DNA from: Paenibacillus sp. FSL H7-0357
GTDB lineage: Bacteria; Bacillota; Bacilli; Paenibacillales; Paenibacillaceae
Assembly: GCF_000758525.1 (NCBI RefSeq)
Contig: NZ_CP009241.1
Coordinates: 2,232,001 to 2,296,000, forward strand
Length of the DNA: 64,000 bases
Direction of reading: 5' to 3'
Below are positions 44,601 through 55,600 of this stretch, one piece after another. The number at the start of each line of letters is the position of its first letter. Positions within the stretch are counted from its first letter, which is position 1. A program made the position numbers and the translations under genes. The notes beneath the pieces were generated by a model. The model ran no database searches. It had not been told where the DNA came from and saw only the letters and a list, made by a program, of their open reading frames with translations.

Positions 44601-47600
44601 CTACTTTGTGGAGCTGGAGAAGCTGCCGCTGAACTCTAACGGCAAGGTGGACCGGAAGGCGCTGCCGGCGCCGGACCGGGAGGCGTACAGCGAAGGCTAT
44701 GAAGCGCCGCGGGATGCGCTGGAGACGCAATTGGCGGAGTTGTTCGCAGGAGTGCTGGGGGTAAACGAGGTCGGCATCGGCGATTCGTTCTTTGAGCGCG
44801 GCGGTCACTCGCTGAAAGCGATGACGCTGGTGTCGCGCATTCATCAGCAGCTGGCGGTGGAGCTGCCGCTGCGGGAGCTGTTCGTACGCCCGACGGTGAA
44901 GGCGTTGGCGGTCTATGTGCGCAGCACGGAGGAAAGCGGCTATGGCCGGATCGAACCGGTGAAGCCGGGCAAGGATTATCCGTTGTCTTCGGCGCAGCGG
45001 CGGCTATACGTGCTGCATGAGGTGGAGCCGGAGAGCACGCGCTACAACATGCCGGGGGTTATGGAGCTAACAGGGCAGGTGGATGCGGATCGGCTGGAGG
45101 AAGCGATTTGCTCGGTTATCGCCCGTCACGAATCGCTGCGCACGTCGTTCACGTGGATCGACGGCGAACCGAGACAACAAGTACACGAAGACGTGGTGTT
45201 TGAATGGGTATGCCGGGATGCAGATGAAGGGCAAGCCCCGGAACTCATCCGGAATTTTGTGCAACCGTTCGCACTGGGTCAGGCGCCGCTGCTGCGGGCC
45301 GGGTTGCTGCGACTGGCGGAGGAGCGCCATTGGCTGGTGTGGGACATGCATCATATCGTCTCGGACGGCGTGTCGATGAACCTTCTGGTGTCAGACTTCA
45401 TGGCGGCGTATGCCGGCGGGGAGCTGGCGCCGCTGCGGATCCAGTACAAGGATTACGCGGTCTGGCAGCAGAGCACGCTCGGGGTGGAGCGGATGCAAGG
45501 GCATGAGGCGTACTGGCTGTCGGTCTATGCGGAGGAAGCGCCGGTGCTGGAGCTGCCGGCCGACCGGACGCGTCCGGCGGTGCCAAGCAGTGAAGGCGGG
45601 CAGGTTCATGCGCAGATCAGCGCGGACGTAGCTGAGGCCCTAAAACGAATTGCCGCAGAGACCGGAGCTACGCTGTACATGGTACTGCTGGCCGCCTATA
45701 ACGTGTGGCTGCACAAGTACACTGGGCAGAGCGATATTGTGGTCGGGACGCCGGTGTCGGGGCGGACGCATGGGGATACGGAGCCGATGATCGGGATGTT
45801 CGTGAACACGCTGGCACTGCGCAACGCCCCGTCCGGGGAGAAGCGGTTTATGGACTTCGTGCGCGAAGTGAAGGAGCGGACGCTGACGGCATTCGAGCAT
45901 CAGGATTACCCGTTCGAGGAACTGGTCGAGAAGCTGAACGTACGGCGCGATATGAGCCGCAATCCCTTATTCGACACGATGCTGGTGCTGCAGAACATGG
46001 AGCAGGCGCGCTTTGGCCTGGCAGATGTAGATGTTCGTCCGGTCGAGCTGGACCACCGGGCGACGAAGTTTGACCTGACGCTGAACGTTGCGGAGAGTGA
46101 GCAAGGACTTCAGCTGTTGCTGGAATACAGCAGCGCGCTGTTCAATGAGGAGACAGCCGGGCGGTACCTGATACACTTTGTACAACTCTTGTCACAAATG
46201 GCCGGTCAGCCGGAAGCAAGCATTGGGTCGTATGAGCTTGTGACGGCGGAGGAGAAGCAACAGCTGCTGCATGCGTTCAATGACACACTGGCGGAGTATC
46301 CGCAGGAAGCAACGATCCACGGTCTGTTCGAGGAGCAGGTGGAGAAGACGCCGCATACGGTGGCGGTAGTGTACGGGGATCAGCAGCTGACCTATGCGGA
46401 GCTGAACGCGCAGGCGAACCAGCTGGCGTGGACGCTGCGCGGGCAAGGTGTGGGGCCGGAAACGATTGTAGCAATTATGGCGGAACGCTCGCTGGAGCTG
46501 ATGGTAGGGCTTTATGGCATCCTGAAGGCAGGCGGCGCGTACTTGCCGATCGATCCGGCATACCCGGCAGAGCGCATCCAATACATGCTCGGGGACAGCG
46601 GCGCGGCGGTACTGCTGATTCAGCCCGGCCAGGATTCATGCGGATTTGAGGGGACGGTCATCGAGTTGACGCATGGAGGGCGGGTGCAATCCGAGGCCAA
46701 TCCGCCGCTAGAGCCGGATTCCCGGCGTTTGGCGTATGTGATCTATACCTCGGGGACCACTGGCAACCCGAAAGGGGTCATGATTGAGCATCGTGCGGTC
46801 ATCAACCGCCTGCAATGGATGCAGAACCGCTACCCCATCGGAGAACAGGACGTCATTCTGCAGAAGACGCCGATAACGTTCGACGTTTCGGTGTGGGAGC
46901 TGTTCTGGTGGGGCATGACCGGGGCCAAGGTCTGCATGCTTCCGCCGCAGGGAGAGAAAGATCCAGCGGTGCTGGCCGAAACGATGGAGCGTCACGGGGT
47001 CACGGTTATGCATTTTGTGCCGTCGATGCTGAGCGTCTTACTGGAGCAGGCCGGGCAAGCATTTAGCCCGGAGAAGCTGGGCAGCTTGCACCGGGTATTT
47101 GCCAGCGGGGAAGCGTTGAAGCCGCAGCATGTGAGCGGGTTCTACAAGTTAATGGAAGGGAGCGGAGCCACGCTTCACAACCTGTACGGGCCGACGGAGG
47201 CCACGGTCGATGTCGCGTATTACGACAGCGCTCCGACCTTCGCGAAAGCGGCGGTGCCGATCGGAGGGCCGATCGCCAATACGCAGCTGTACATTATGAA
47301 CGACAACCGGCAGCTGCAGCCGATAGGCGTCGCGGGTGAACTATGTATAGCGGGCGACGGTCTGGCCCGGGGCTATCTGAACCGGCCGGAGCTGACGGCG
47401 GAGAAATTCGTAGACAACCCGTTCGATCCGGGTGCGCGGATGTACCGGACCGGCGATTTGGCGAGATGGCTGCCGGACGGCAATCTGGAGTACTTGGGCC
47501 GGATCGACCATCAAGTGAAGATCCGCGGCTACCGGATCGAGTGCGGGGAGATCGAGACGCGGCTTCTGGCGCATGCGCATATCCGCGAAGCGGTGGTTAT

Positions 47601-49482
47601 GGCCCGCGAGGACGAGCAAGGGCAGGCGTACTTGTGTGCGTATCTCCTAAGTGATGAAACTGTTCCGGTTGCAGAACTACGAGCGCACCTGACGGCACAG
47701 CTGCCGGATTACATGATCCCGTCCTATTTTGTGGAGCTGGAGAAGCTGCCGCTCAGCCCTAACGGCAAGGTCGACCGCAAGGCGCTGCCGGAGCCGCAAG
47801 GACGGATGCAGGCGGGAAGTGAATATGTAGCGCCGCGCAGCAAGACGGAGGCGAAGCTGGCAACGATTTGGCAGGACGTGCTCCAAGTCGGACAAGTCGG
47901 GATCCAAGACAACTTCTTCGAGCTGGGCGGGGATTCGATCAAAGCCGTTCAGATCGCCGCGCGGCTGCGGGGGCATGGGCTGCACTTGGGGATCCGCGAT
48001 CTGTTCCGGTATCCGACGATTATGGAGCTGAGCCCGCATGTGCAGAAGTTGGCGCGGCAGATCGATCAGCGTCCGGTAGAAGGCGAAGTACGATTAACTC
48101 CGATCCAGCAAGGGTTGTTTGAACGGTCGCCGCAGCTGCCGCACCATTATAACCAGGCGGTCATGCTGCATCGCCGGGGCGGATTCGACGAAGGTGTCCT
48201 GCGCCGTGTGTTTGAACGGATCGCCCAGCATCATGATGCGCTGCGGATGAGGTATCGGGAAGAAGCTACGGGCATGGTGCAGTGGAGCCGCGGGCCACTA
48301 GAGGCGAGTTTCGGGCTGGACGTGATCGACTTGCGCGGGGAAAATGCCGTGGACACACGGATTGCGGCGGAAGCCGAGCGGCTGCAGCGGGGGCTGCACC
48401 TGGAGCAGGGGCCGCTGATACGCCTGGGGCTGATGAAAACCGGCGAGGGCGATCATCTGCTGATCGTCATCCACCATCTGGTGGTGGACGGGGTGTCGTG
48501 GCGGATCCTGTTCGAAGATGTGCAGACCGGTTATGAGCAGGCAGAGCGGGGCGAGGAGATCCGCTTTCCGGAGAAGACGGATGCGTTCCAGACGTGGTCG
48601 GAGGCACTGGCGCGTTATGCGGACAGTGAGGAACAGCTGAATGAAATCGCTTATTGGAAGCGAATCGAGGAGACGCCGGCTGCGGCGCTGCCGGCGGACG
48701 AAGGGCTCAAGGAAGCGGAGCGAACCGGCGGAGCGGTGAGCATCCGGCTGTCACGGGAAGAGACGGCGCAGTTATTGAACCAGGCGGGCCGGGCGTACTA
48801 TACGGAAATCAACGACATCCTGCTGACGGGGCTGGGCCTGGCGCTGCAGGAATGGATCGGTGATCGGCGGTTTGTGGTGGACCTGGAAGGGCATGGCCGG
48901 GAAGAGATCGGGGAAGCGGTGGATGTCAGCCGTACGGTGGGCTGGTTTACAACGATAGTGCCGACGCTGCTTGACCTGGGGGCATGCGAGACGTTGTCCG
49001 ACTGCATCAAGGCGGTGAAAGAAGGGCTGCGCAGCGTACCGAACAAAGGGCTCGGGTATGGCGTGCTGAAGTATATGACAGCAGCGGAGCACAAACAGGA
49101 GCTGACGTTTGACCTTCGCCCGGAGATCTGCTTCAACTACTTGGGCCAGCTGGACCGGGACGTGACCACTGGCGTATTCGAAACGTCGGTGTACGGGACG
49201 GGCACCAGCATCGACCCGAACCTCCCCAGTGAGTACAAGCTGAGCCTGAACGGGATGGTGATCGGCGGGGAGCTCGTGTTTACATGCGACTATGCGGCAG
49301 ACGTGTACCGGAGGGAAACGGTGGAAGGCTGGATGGCGTGTTATGCGGAACAGCTTCGCAGACTGATTGCCCACTGCATGGGGCAGGCGCACAGCGAGAA
49401 GACCGCGAGCGATTTTAGTTCTAGTGGATTAGATATTGATGAAGTAGAGAACATTTACTCATTGCTTGAACAAATAGACTAG
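38677..49482 (+). CDS. NRPS1: Cs-A-T-C-A(Ser)-T-C-A(Ser)-T-E
   Basis: 3601 residues. Residues 8-440 form a first condensation domain (FPLTHAQKRIW; HHIIADG, H142/H143, D147) of the lipopeptide-starter look, likely to attach a fatty acyl group. A1 about 460-960, T1 S1004, C2 from 1060 (H1184/H1185), A2 about 1505-2000, T2 S2045, C3 from 2101, A3 about 2546-3040, T3 S3087 (GGDSIKA, the form found before E domains), then an epimerase from about 3135 (HHLVVDG, H3266; EGHGRE; RTVGWFT). The pockets of A2 and A3 read DVWHFSLVDK, the serine code of EntF; A1 is a serine-like domain with an altered pocket. The product would be acyl-X-Ser-D-Ser on T3, passed to NRPS2. No thioesterase domain. Confidence 0.93.
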   Translation: MRPLSGSKSAFPLTHAQKRIWMMEQHYPDTSLNNITLYFIFKGEANLDWIEAAIHYNLSNHAGFGLRISRNQDGEPYQYYVPHHKTPFPLIDFSTSNNPNEALELWTQQQAAIPFQFENNPLYYVALFKISDDEFGYLIKAHHIIADGWSGQAWLQDTLAIYEKLAKGENNPVGRSSNFLDFADHEENYLTSNRYIKDKQFWLNRYQDYESPTIMGTSRVVTSDSAGTRKSFQLNKELSDRIRERLDENRVSLNAWFVSLMLAYLYRTTGQSDLVIGTPVLNRSGAKEKSAIGMFVSTMPLRVQINAMQSFDSFSREVQRELMSCYFHQKYPYDNLVQELELRKRGIDQLFSVVVNNLGTRLVTNLANLTVKANEVYNGHQFYPFQLMIKDWSLTGELELAFDYKADHSDGIVEQIFNSFNVMLQDILGEPSLMMQDIRLLDEEGTRQLTVGFNDTAAEYPWEATIHGLFEEQVEKTADAVAVVYGEQQLTYTELNARANQLAWTLRGQGVGPDRIVAIMAERSLELIVGIYGILKAGGAYLPIDPAYPKERIQYMLGDSGAEALLIDAGLDPCGFEGAVIELTSRRHAQSVANPPLELDSRHLAYVMYTSGTTGNPKGVMMEHRAVINRLQWMQNWYRIGEEDVILQKTPITFDVSVSELFWWGMTGSRVCMLSPQGEKDPAVLAETIERHGVTVMHFVPSMLSVFLEQAGQAFSPEKLGSLRRVFASGEALKPQHVAGFYKLMEGSGATLHNLYGPTEAAEVSYFDCMPLIAEAAVPIGKPLANTQLYIVDDDLQLKPMGTAGELYIAGDGLARGYFNRPELTAEKFVDNPFEPGARMYRTGDLARWLPDGNVEYLGRIDHQVKIRGYRIECGEIEAQLMAHAQIREAVVMAREDEQGQAYLCAYLVSEEAVPVPELRAQLATQLPDYMIPSYFVELEKLPLTPNGKVDRKALPAPDREAYSEGYEAPRDALETQLAELFAEVLGVNEVGIGDSFFERGGHSLKAMTLVSRIHQQLAVELPLRELFARPTVKALAVYVRSTEESGYGRIEPAAAQASYPLSSAQRRLYVLHEVEPESTRYNMPGVMELTGQVDADRLEEAIRSVIARHESLRTSFRWIDGEPRQQVHEDVSFEWGCREADEVQARELIRNFVRPFALDQAPLLRAGLLRLAEEHHWLVWDMHHIVSDGVSLNLLVSDLMAAYAGEELTPLRIQYKDYAVWQQDTLGVERMQGHEAYWLSAYAEEVPVLELPADRTRPAVPSSEGGQVHAQISADVAEALKRIAAETGATLYMVLLAAYNVWLHKYTGQSDIVVGTPVSGRTHGDTEPMIGMFVNTLALRNAPSGEKRFMDFVREVKERTLTAFEHQDYPFEELVEKLNVRRDMSRNPLFDTMLVLQNMEQARFGLADVDVRPVELDHRATKFDLTLNVAESEQGLQLLLEYSSALFNEETAGRYLIHFVQLLSQMAGQPEASIGSYELVTAEEKQQLLHAFNDTLAEYPQEATIHGLFEEQVEKTPHTVAVVYGDQQLTYAELNAQANQLAWTLRGQGVGPETIVAIMAERSLELMVGLYGILKAGGAYLPIDPALPAERIRYMLGDSGAAVLLIQPGQDSCGFEGTVIELTHGGRVQSEANPPLEPDSRRLAYVIYTSGTTGNPKGVMIEHRAVINRLQWMQNRYPIGEQDVILQKTPITFDVSVWELFWWGMTGAKVCMLPPQGEKDPAVLAETMERHGVTVMHFVPSMLSVLLEQAGQAFSPEKLGSLHRVFASGEALKPQHVSGFYKLMEGSGATLHNLYGPTEATVDVAYYDSAPTFAKAAVPIGGPIANTQLYIMNDNRQLQPIGVAGELCIAGDGLARGYLNRPELTAEKFVDNPFDPGARMYRTGDLARWLPDGNLEYLGRIDHQVKIRGYRIECGEIEAQLMAHAQIREAVVMACEDEQGQAYLCAYLVSEEAVPVPELRAQLATQLPDYMIPSYFVELEKLPLNSNGKVDRKALPAPDREAYSEGYEAPRDALETQLAELFAGVLGVNEVGIGDSFFERGGHSLKAMTLVSRIHQQLAVELPLRELFVRPTVKALAVYVRSTEESGYGRIEPVKPGKDYPLSSAQRRLYVLHEVEPESTRYNMPGVMELTGQVDADRLEEAICSVIARHESLRTSFTWIDGEPRQQVHEDVVFEWVCRDADEGQAPELIRNFVQPFALGQAPLLRAGLLRLAEERHWLVWDMHHIVSDGVSMNLLVSDFMAAYAGGELAPLRIQYKDYAVWQQSTLGVERMQGHEAYWLSVYAEEAPVLELPADRTRPAVPSSEGGQVHAQISADVAEALKRIAAETGATLYMVLLAAYNVWLHKYTGQSDIVVGTPVSGRTHGDTEPMIGMFVNTLALRNAPSGEKRFMDFVREVKERTLTAFEHQDYPFEELVEKLNVRRDMSRNPLFDTMLVLQNMEQARFGLADVDVRPVELDHRATKFDLTLNVAESEQGLQLLLEYSSALFNEETAGRYLIHFVQLLSQMAGQPEASIGSYELVTAEEKQQLLHAFNDTLAEYPQEATIHGLFEEQVEKTPHTVAVVYGDQQLTYAELNAQANQLAWTLRGQGVGPETIVAIMAERSLELMVGLYGILKAGGAYLPIDPAYPAERIQYMLGDSGAAVLLIQPGQDSCGFEGTVIELTHGGRVQSEANPPLEPDSRRLAYVIYTSGTTGNPKGVMIEHRAVINRLQWMQNRYPIGEQDVILQKTPITFDVSVWELFWWGMTGAKVCMLPPQGEKDPAVLAETMERHGVTVMHFVPSMLSVLLEQAGQAFSPEKLGSLHRVFASGEALKPQHVSGFYKLMEGSGATLHNLYGPTEATVDVAYYDSAPTFAKAAVPIGGPIANTQLYIMNDNRQLQPIGVAGELCIAGDGLARGYLNRPELTAEKFVDNPFDPGARMYRTGDLARWLPDGNLEYLGRIDHQVKIRGYRIECGEIETRLLAHAHIREAVVMAREDEQGQAYLCAYLLSDETVPVAELRAHLTAQLPDYMIPSYFVELEKLPLSPNGKVDRKALPEPQGRMQAGSEYVAPRSKTEAKLATIWQDVLQVGQVGIQDNFFELGGDSIKAVQIAARLRGHGLHLGIRDLFRYPTIMELSPHVQKLARQIDQRPVEGEVRLTPIQQGLFERSPQLPHHYNQAVMLHRRGGFDEGVLRRVFERIAQHHDALRMRYREEATGMVQWSRGPLEASFGLDVIDLRGENAVDTRIAAEAERLQRGLHLEQGPLIRLGLMKTGEGDHLLIVIHHLVVDGVSWRILFEDVQTGYEQAERGEEIRFPEKTDAFQTWSEALARYADSEEQLNEIAYWKRIEETPAAALPADEGLKEAERTGGAVSIRLSREETAQLLNQAGRAYYTEINDILLTGLGLALQEWIGDRRFVVDLEGHGREEIGEAVDVSRTVGWFTTIVPTLLDLGACETLSDCIKAVKEGLRSVPNKGLGYGVLKYMTAAEHKQELTFDLRPEICFNYLGQLDRDVTTGVFETSVYGTGTSIDPNLPSEYKLSLNGMVIGGELVFTCDYAADVYRRETVEGWMACYAEQLRRLIAHCMGQAHSEKTASDFSSSGLDIDEVENIYSLLEQID
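42480..44430 (+). repeat. Near-identical module block, NRPS1 copy 1
   Basis: Pairs with 45603-47553, offset 3123 bases (1041 codons). By eye only scattered single-base differences occur, except for a short divergent patch around 43400-43460. It spans the end of C2 and most of A2. Confidence 0.85.
45603..47553 (+). repeat. Near-identical module block, NRPS1 copy 2
   Basis: Second copy of 42480-44430, spanning the end of C3 and most of A3. The patch at 46525-46580 instead matches NRPS1 A1 at 40290-40345, a sign of exchange between modules. Confidence 0.85.
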
Positions 49483-49503
49483 GAAAAAAAGGGTTAACAG
49501 AAG

Positions 49504-49527
49504 GGGGAGAGATAAAAACATCTCCCC
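49504..49527 (+). other. Small hairpin between NRPS1 and NRPS2
   Basis: GGGGAGA (49504-49510) and TCTCCCC (49521-49527) form a 7-bp stem. No T-run follows, so it is probably an intercistronic structure and not a full terminator. Confidence 0.45.
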
Positions 49528-49636
49528 TAACGTTGTTATTGAAGAGAACGAGGTACCAAGTATCTAAACTAAATGGTCGGAGGAATTAGCCCAGGTTTTA
49601 TAATAGCGTCTCTAAACAACTTGCCGGGAGGTAAAC

Positions 49637-52600
49637 ATGAGTAGAAGAAGAGACTCGATAAAAGACATCTATTATCTTACGCCGATGCAAGAAGGTATGT
49701 TATTTCATTCTTTGCTTCACAAATCAAATGAGTATTTTGAACAATATACTTTGGAGCTTGCAGGTGATTTAAATGTAACCCTAGTTAATCAATCCTTTGC
49801 GAAGCTGATTGAGCGATACGATATACTTCGAACCATCTTCGTCTGGGAAAAGGTGAAGAAATCTGTTCAAGTCGTAGTGAAAAATCAAAAGACGGACTTG
49901 ATTTTCGAAGATATTTCTCAGTTGAGTGAAAATGAAAAGTCTAGGTATGTGAACGAGTACATGCAAAATGATCGAGATGAGGGCTTTGACCTATTGAGGG
50001 GGCCTTTAATTCGATTAGCTGTTCTAAAAAAGGATTCTGATTCACACATAATGATTTGGAGCTTCCACCATATTTTGATGGATGGTTGGTGTGTAAGCAT
50101 TCTTATGCAGGAATTTATGCATATATATCAATCCTTGAAGACTAAGCAGCCCATTCGACTTGACACGCCAATACAATTTAACAGTTACATGCAATGGCTT
50201 GAAAAGCAGGACGGGGAAGCGGCGCGACAGTACTGGAGCCGGTACTTGGCAAACTATGAGCAACAGGCGAGTGTGCCGCGAGCGCTTTGGACAGCAGGGC
50301 ATGCGGGAGCCGAGCCGCAGGAGCATGCCTTCCGTCTGGATCGGGGGATGACCAGGGAGCTGGAGCAGTTGGCCCGCCAGGCACAGGTGACGCTGAACAC
50401 AGTGATGCAGACGATCTGGGGACTGCTATTGCAGAAATACAACCAGAGCGGTGATGTGGTATTCGGGACTGTCGTATCGGGGAGACCGGCGGAAGTTCCG
50501 GGAATCGAGCGGATGATCGGCCTGTTTATCAATACGACGCCGGTACGGGTCAGCAGTTCCCCCGACCAGAGCGTAACGGCGCTGCTGCAGCAGGTGCAGG
50601 AAGCGGCGCTGGCGTCGGAATCACACAGCTATTATCCGCTGTATGAGATTCAGGGGCTGTGCGCGCTGAAGCAAGGATTGGTTGATCATATTTTGGTGTT
50701 CGAGAACTATCCGATTGCTGAAGCGATTGGCCAAGCAGGCGGAACGCTTGGGATCCGTGACGTTGAAGTATTTGAGCAGACGAATTATGACCTAACCGTC
50801 GTGCTAGCCCCGGGCGAAGCGTTGTCGATTGAATTCCGGTACAACGCCAAGGTATATGATGGAACATTCATCCGGCGAATGGAGGGGCATATCCGAGAGA
50901 TCGCGCAGCAAATGCTGGCGGATGCGCAGCGGCCGGTGGCCTCGATATCGCTTGTCACGGCGGAGGAAAAGCAAGAGCTGCTGCATGCGTTCAACGACCC
51001 GGCGGCGGAGTATCCGCGGGAAGCGACGATTCACGGCCTGTTCGAGGAACAGGTGAAGAAGACGCCGGATGCGGTGGCGGCCGTGTACGGGGATCAGCAG
51101 CTGACCTATGCGGAGCTGAACGTGCGGGCGAATCAGCTGGCGTGGACGCTGCGCGGGCAAGGTGTGGGGCCGGACCGTATCGTGGCGATCCTGATGGATC
51201 GCTCAGTGGAGATGCTCGTCGGGATGCTCGGCATCCTGAAGGCCGGCGGGGCGTACTTGCCGATCGATCCGGATTATCCGGCAGAGCGAATCGCCTATAC
51301 GCTGGCGGACAGCGGGGCGCAGTGGCTGGTGACGACCCGTGACGTCGAGCTTCGGACGCCGGCGCTTCCGTTTGCGGGATGCCGGGTATATGCCTTAGAA
51401 ACGGAGCCGATGCCCGCGGAGAATCCGCCGCAGGCGACGAAGCCGGAGCATCTGGCTTACGTGATCTATACCTCAGGGACAACCGGAAAGCCGAAAGGGA
51501 CGATGATTACGCACCGGAACGTGGTGCGGCTGTTGTTCAACGACCGCATGGCATTTGATTTCAACGAACGGGACGTGTGGACGTTGTTCCACTCGTATTG
51601 CTTCGATTTCTCGGTATGGGAAATGTACGGAGCGCTGCTTTATGGAGGCAAGCTGGTTGTTGTGCCGCTGATGACGGCGAGGGACCCGGAGCAGATGGTG
51701 CGGCTGCTGCGGCAAGAGCGGGTGACGGTGTTGAATCAGACGCCGAGCGCGTTTTATGCGTTGTCAGAGCGGGAAATGGAAGAGGCGGACGCGGAGCTGT
51801 GCGTGCGAGCCGTGATCTTTGGCGGAGAAGCGCTGGCGCCGGTCCAGTTGCGGGCATGGCAGCGGAAGTATCCCCATACGGAATTGATCAATATGTACGG
51901 GATCACGGAAACGACCGTGCACGTGACGTACAAGAAGCTTGGAGAGGCGGAGATCACAAGCGGCATCAGCAACATCGGCAAGCCGCTCCCGACGCTGCGG
52001 GCCTATATTCTGGGCGAAGGGCAGCAACTGCAGCCGATGGGCGTCGCGGGGGAGCTGTGCATCACGGGCGACGGACTGGCACGGGGTTATTTAAACCAGC
52101 CGGAATTGACGGCGGAGAAATTCGTAGACAACCCGTTCGAGCCGGGGACGCGGATGTACCGGACCGGCGATTTGGCGAGATGGCTGCCGGACGGCAACCT
52201 GGAGTACCTGGGCCGGATCGACCATCAAGTGAAGATCCGCGGCTACCGGATCGAGTGCGGGGAAATCGAGGTGCGGCTTCTGGCGCATGCGCAGATCCGC
52301 GAAGCGGTGGTCATGGCCCGCGAGGACGAGCAAGGGCAGGCATACTTGTGCGCGTATCTCGTGAGTGACGAAGCTGTTCCGGTTGTAGAACTACGGGCGC
52401 ACCTGGCGGTACAGCTGCCGGAATACATGATTCCGTCTTACTTTGTGGAGCTGGAGAAGCTGCCGCTGAACTCTAACGGCAAGGTGGACCGCAAGGCGCT
52501 GCCGGAGCCGCAAGGGCTGGTGCAGGCGGGAAAGGAATACGAAGCGCCAAGCACGCCGACGCAGCGGCAACTGGCGGAGATTTGGCAGGAAGTGCTGGGA

Positions 52601-55600
52601 GCGGAGCAGGTCGGCGTCTACGATAACTTCTTTGTGCTGGGCGGCGACTCGATCAAGGCGATCCGCCTTGTCAGCCGGATGAATTGCGACATGGAGGCGG
52701 ATCTCCCGTTAAGAGAGTTGTACCTGCATCAGACTATCGGAGAGCTGTCCGACTTCTTATCTCAGGAGCGCAAGCCGGACCGGCAGCTGGAGTCGGGGCG
52801 GGAGATGCTGGAGCAGATGAAGCGGCGCATCATGGAGGATTCCGAGCAGGCGAAGCACCTGCCGGAGGATTACGAGGACGTGTATCCGCTTAGCAAAATT
52901 CAACAGAGCATGGTGTTCTACTCGAGATTGCGGCCGGAGGAGCCGATCTACCACGATCAGTTTTTGCATCACCTCAGGATCGTGTCGGCGGACCGGTTCG
53001 CAGAAGCGCTGCAGCGGTTATCCGATAGGCATCCGATTCTGCGCACCACCTTCGATCTCACGCATTTCGAGGAAGAGGTCCAGCTTGTGCACGCCCGGAT
53101 CGTGCCAGAGCTTTCGGTGGAAGATGTCTCCTCATTTAGCCGGGAGGAGCAGGAGCGCGTCATCCGTGCGCATATCGATCAGGACCAGCGCAACTTGTTC
53201 CGGTTTGACGGCAAGGTGCTGTGGCGAGTTCGCTTGTTCCGGATGAATACACAGCATGATTATTGCATGGTGTTTACGGTCCACCATGCGATTCTGGACG
53301 GATGGAGCGTGGCGTCCTTTCAGCAGGAGTTTGCAGGCATTTATCAGCAGCTGCTGCAGGGAGAGCCGGCGGAGGTCAAGCCGCTGGATAGCAATTACAA
53401 GGATTATGTGGCCATCAACCGGTTCCGGGAGAGCGACGAGGAGAGCCGGCAATATTGGATCCGCGAATTGGCGGGGTATACCCGAAACAAGCTGCCGTTT
53501 AACTACGCGGGCAAGAAGAGGGACCGCGGAGCGGCCAGCAAAATTTACCGCAGGCCACTGAGCAGCACGCTGCTGGGAGCCTTGAAGTGGCAGGCGAAGC
53601 GGTACGGTTGTACCGTCAAGGAGCTGTGCTTGAGCGCGCACGTGTATTTGCTGGGCATCCTGACGACGGAGGAAGAGATTGTCACGGGCGTGGTCAGCCA
53701 CGACCGGCCGGCCATCGAAGATGCAGACAAAGTATTAGGCTGCTTCCTCAATACGGTGCCGATCCGCATGGGGCTAGCGCGCGAAGTGTCCAAGCGGGAA
53801 CTGGTGAACCGTACAAAACGGCAGCTTGGGCAAATGAAGGCGCATGAACTGTTTCTGGCCGACATTGCCCAGGCAATTGGTGAAGTGTCGAGCCCGTCCG
53901 TCAACCCGATCTTCGATACGCTGTTTAACTATACGGATTTCCATGTGCTGGAGGAGATGGGGCCGGGGCAAGAGTTGGCATCGGAGATGGCGGCGCTGAG
54001 CTTGGAAGCAAACGAAATGACGAATACCTGGTTTGATCTGGAAGTATCGCAATACTTTAACAGGCTGAACATGCAGATCAAATATGCGCCAGCTTATTTT
54101 GAGGATCAGGAGATCGAAACGGCGTTCGTTTGGTACGAACGAATCCTTGAGGCCCTATGTGACGAGGAGACCGATATCTTGTCGGTAGAGCGCCTGATGG
54201 CGACTGCGGAACGGCAAGATATCGTGTACGAATGGAACCGGACGGATATGCCGTACGCAGCAGAGAAGACGCTGCACCAACTGTTCGAGGAACAAGCGGC
54301 GAGGACACCCGGGCGGACCGCTTTAAACTGGAACGGCCAGCCATTGACCTACCGGGAGCTGGACGAGCGGTCGAACCGGTTGGCGCGGCGGCTGCGGGCC
54401 CAGGGGGTGAAACTCAATGATCATGTCGGGCTGATGACCGGGCGGGGCTTTGAGATGATCATCGGTATGCTGGCGATTCTGAAAGCCGGCGCGGCGTATG
54501 TACCGATGGATCCGGACTACCCGCAAAGCCGGATCGCACATATGATCAGCCATGCGGGAGTGAGCGTCGTTGTCGTCGATCAGGCGTATGCAGAAGCGCC
54601 TGCGCAAATCATCGACAGCCGGGACCCTTCGCTAATCGAGCATTCCGGCGAGGCGCTTCGCCTTGCCAAAGATTCGCATGAGTTGGCGTACATTATATAT
54701 ACATCCGGTTCAACCGGGGAGCCGAAAGGCGTCATGATTGAGCATCATTCGGCAGTGAACCTGGTCAGCTGGGTCAATCAGGAATTTGGCGTGCATGAGG
54801 AAGACCGGCTGTTGTTCATCACGTCGATGTGCTTCGACTTGTCGGTGTATGACATTTTCGGACCGCTGGCGGCAGGCGCCCAGATTGTGATTGCAAGCCG
54901 GGAGCAGGTGCAGGATCCTAAGCAGATGCAGCAGTTGCTGGAAGAGGAAGCCATTACGATTTGGGACTCGGTGCCGACGACGCTGAATCATGTGCTGCAT
55001 GGCCTAGAGGAACAGGAGGAGGCGATCAGCCAGAAGGTTTTACGGCTGGCGCTGGTGAGCGGGGACTGGATTCCGGTCGATTTGGCGGAACGCGCGAAGG
55101 CATACTTCCCGAACGTCCAAATGATAGGACTTGGGGGGGCGACGGAAGCCACCGTATGGTCTAACTACTATCCGATCCAGGAAGTTACGGCGGATCAAAC
55201 GGGCATTCCGTACGGAAAGCCGCTGGCGAACAATACCTTCTACATTCTGGACGCAGATCGGCATCCGGTGCCGTACGGGGTGGCCGGCGAGCTGTATATC
55301 GGGGGAGTGGGCGTAGCCAGAGGCTATTTGAACGATCCGGCGAAGACTAGCGCATCGTTTATGACCAATCCGTTTGTGCCGCAGGGGCGGATGTACCGGA
55401 CGGGGGACATGGGGCGCATGCTGCCGGACGGCAACATGGAGTTCCTGGGACGCCAAGATTACCAGGTGAAGATCCGCGGCTACCGGGTGGAACTGGGAGA
55501 AATCGAGAACCAGTTGCTGAAGCATGAGGCGGTCCGCGAAGCGGTGGTGATCGCCCGGGAGGATGCGGCCGGCGGGAAATACTTGTGCGCGTATGTGGTG

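Noticed and set aside
42480..47553. Assembly artefact as the cause of the NRPS1 repeat
   Set aside because: The copies carry scattered differences and distinct patches, so a simple duplication error is unlikely, though long reads would settle it.
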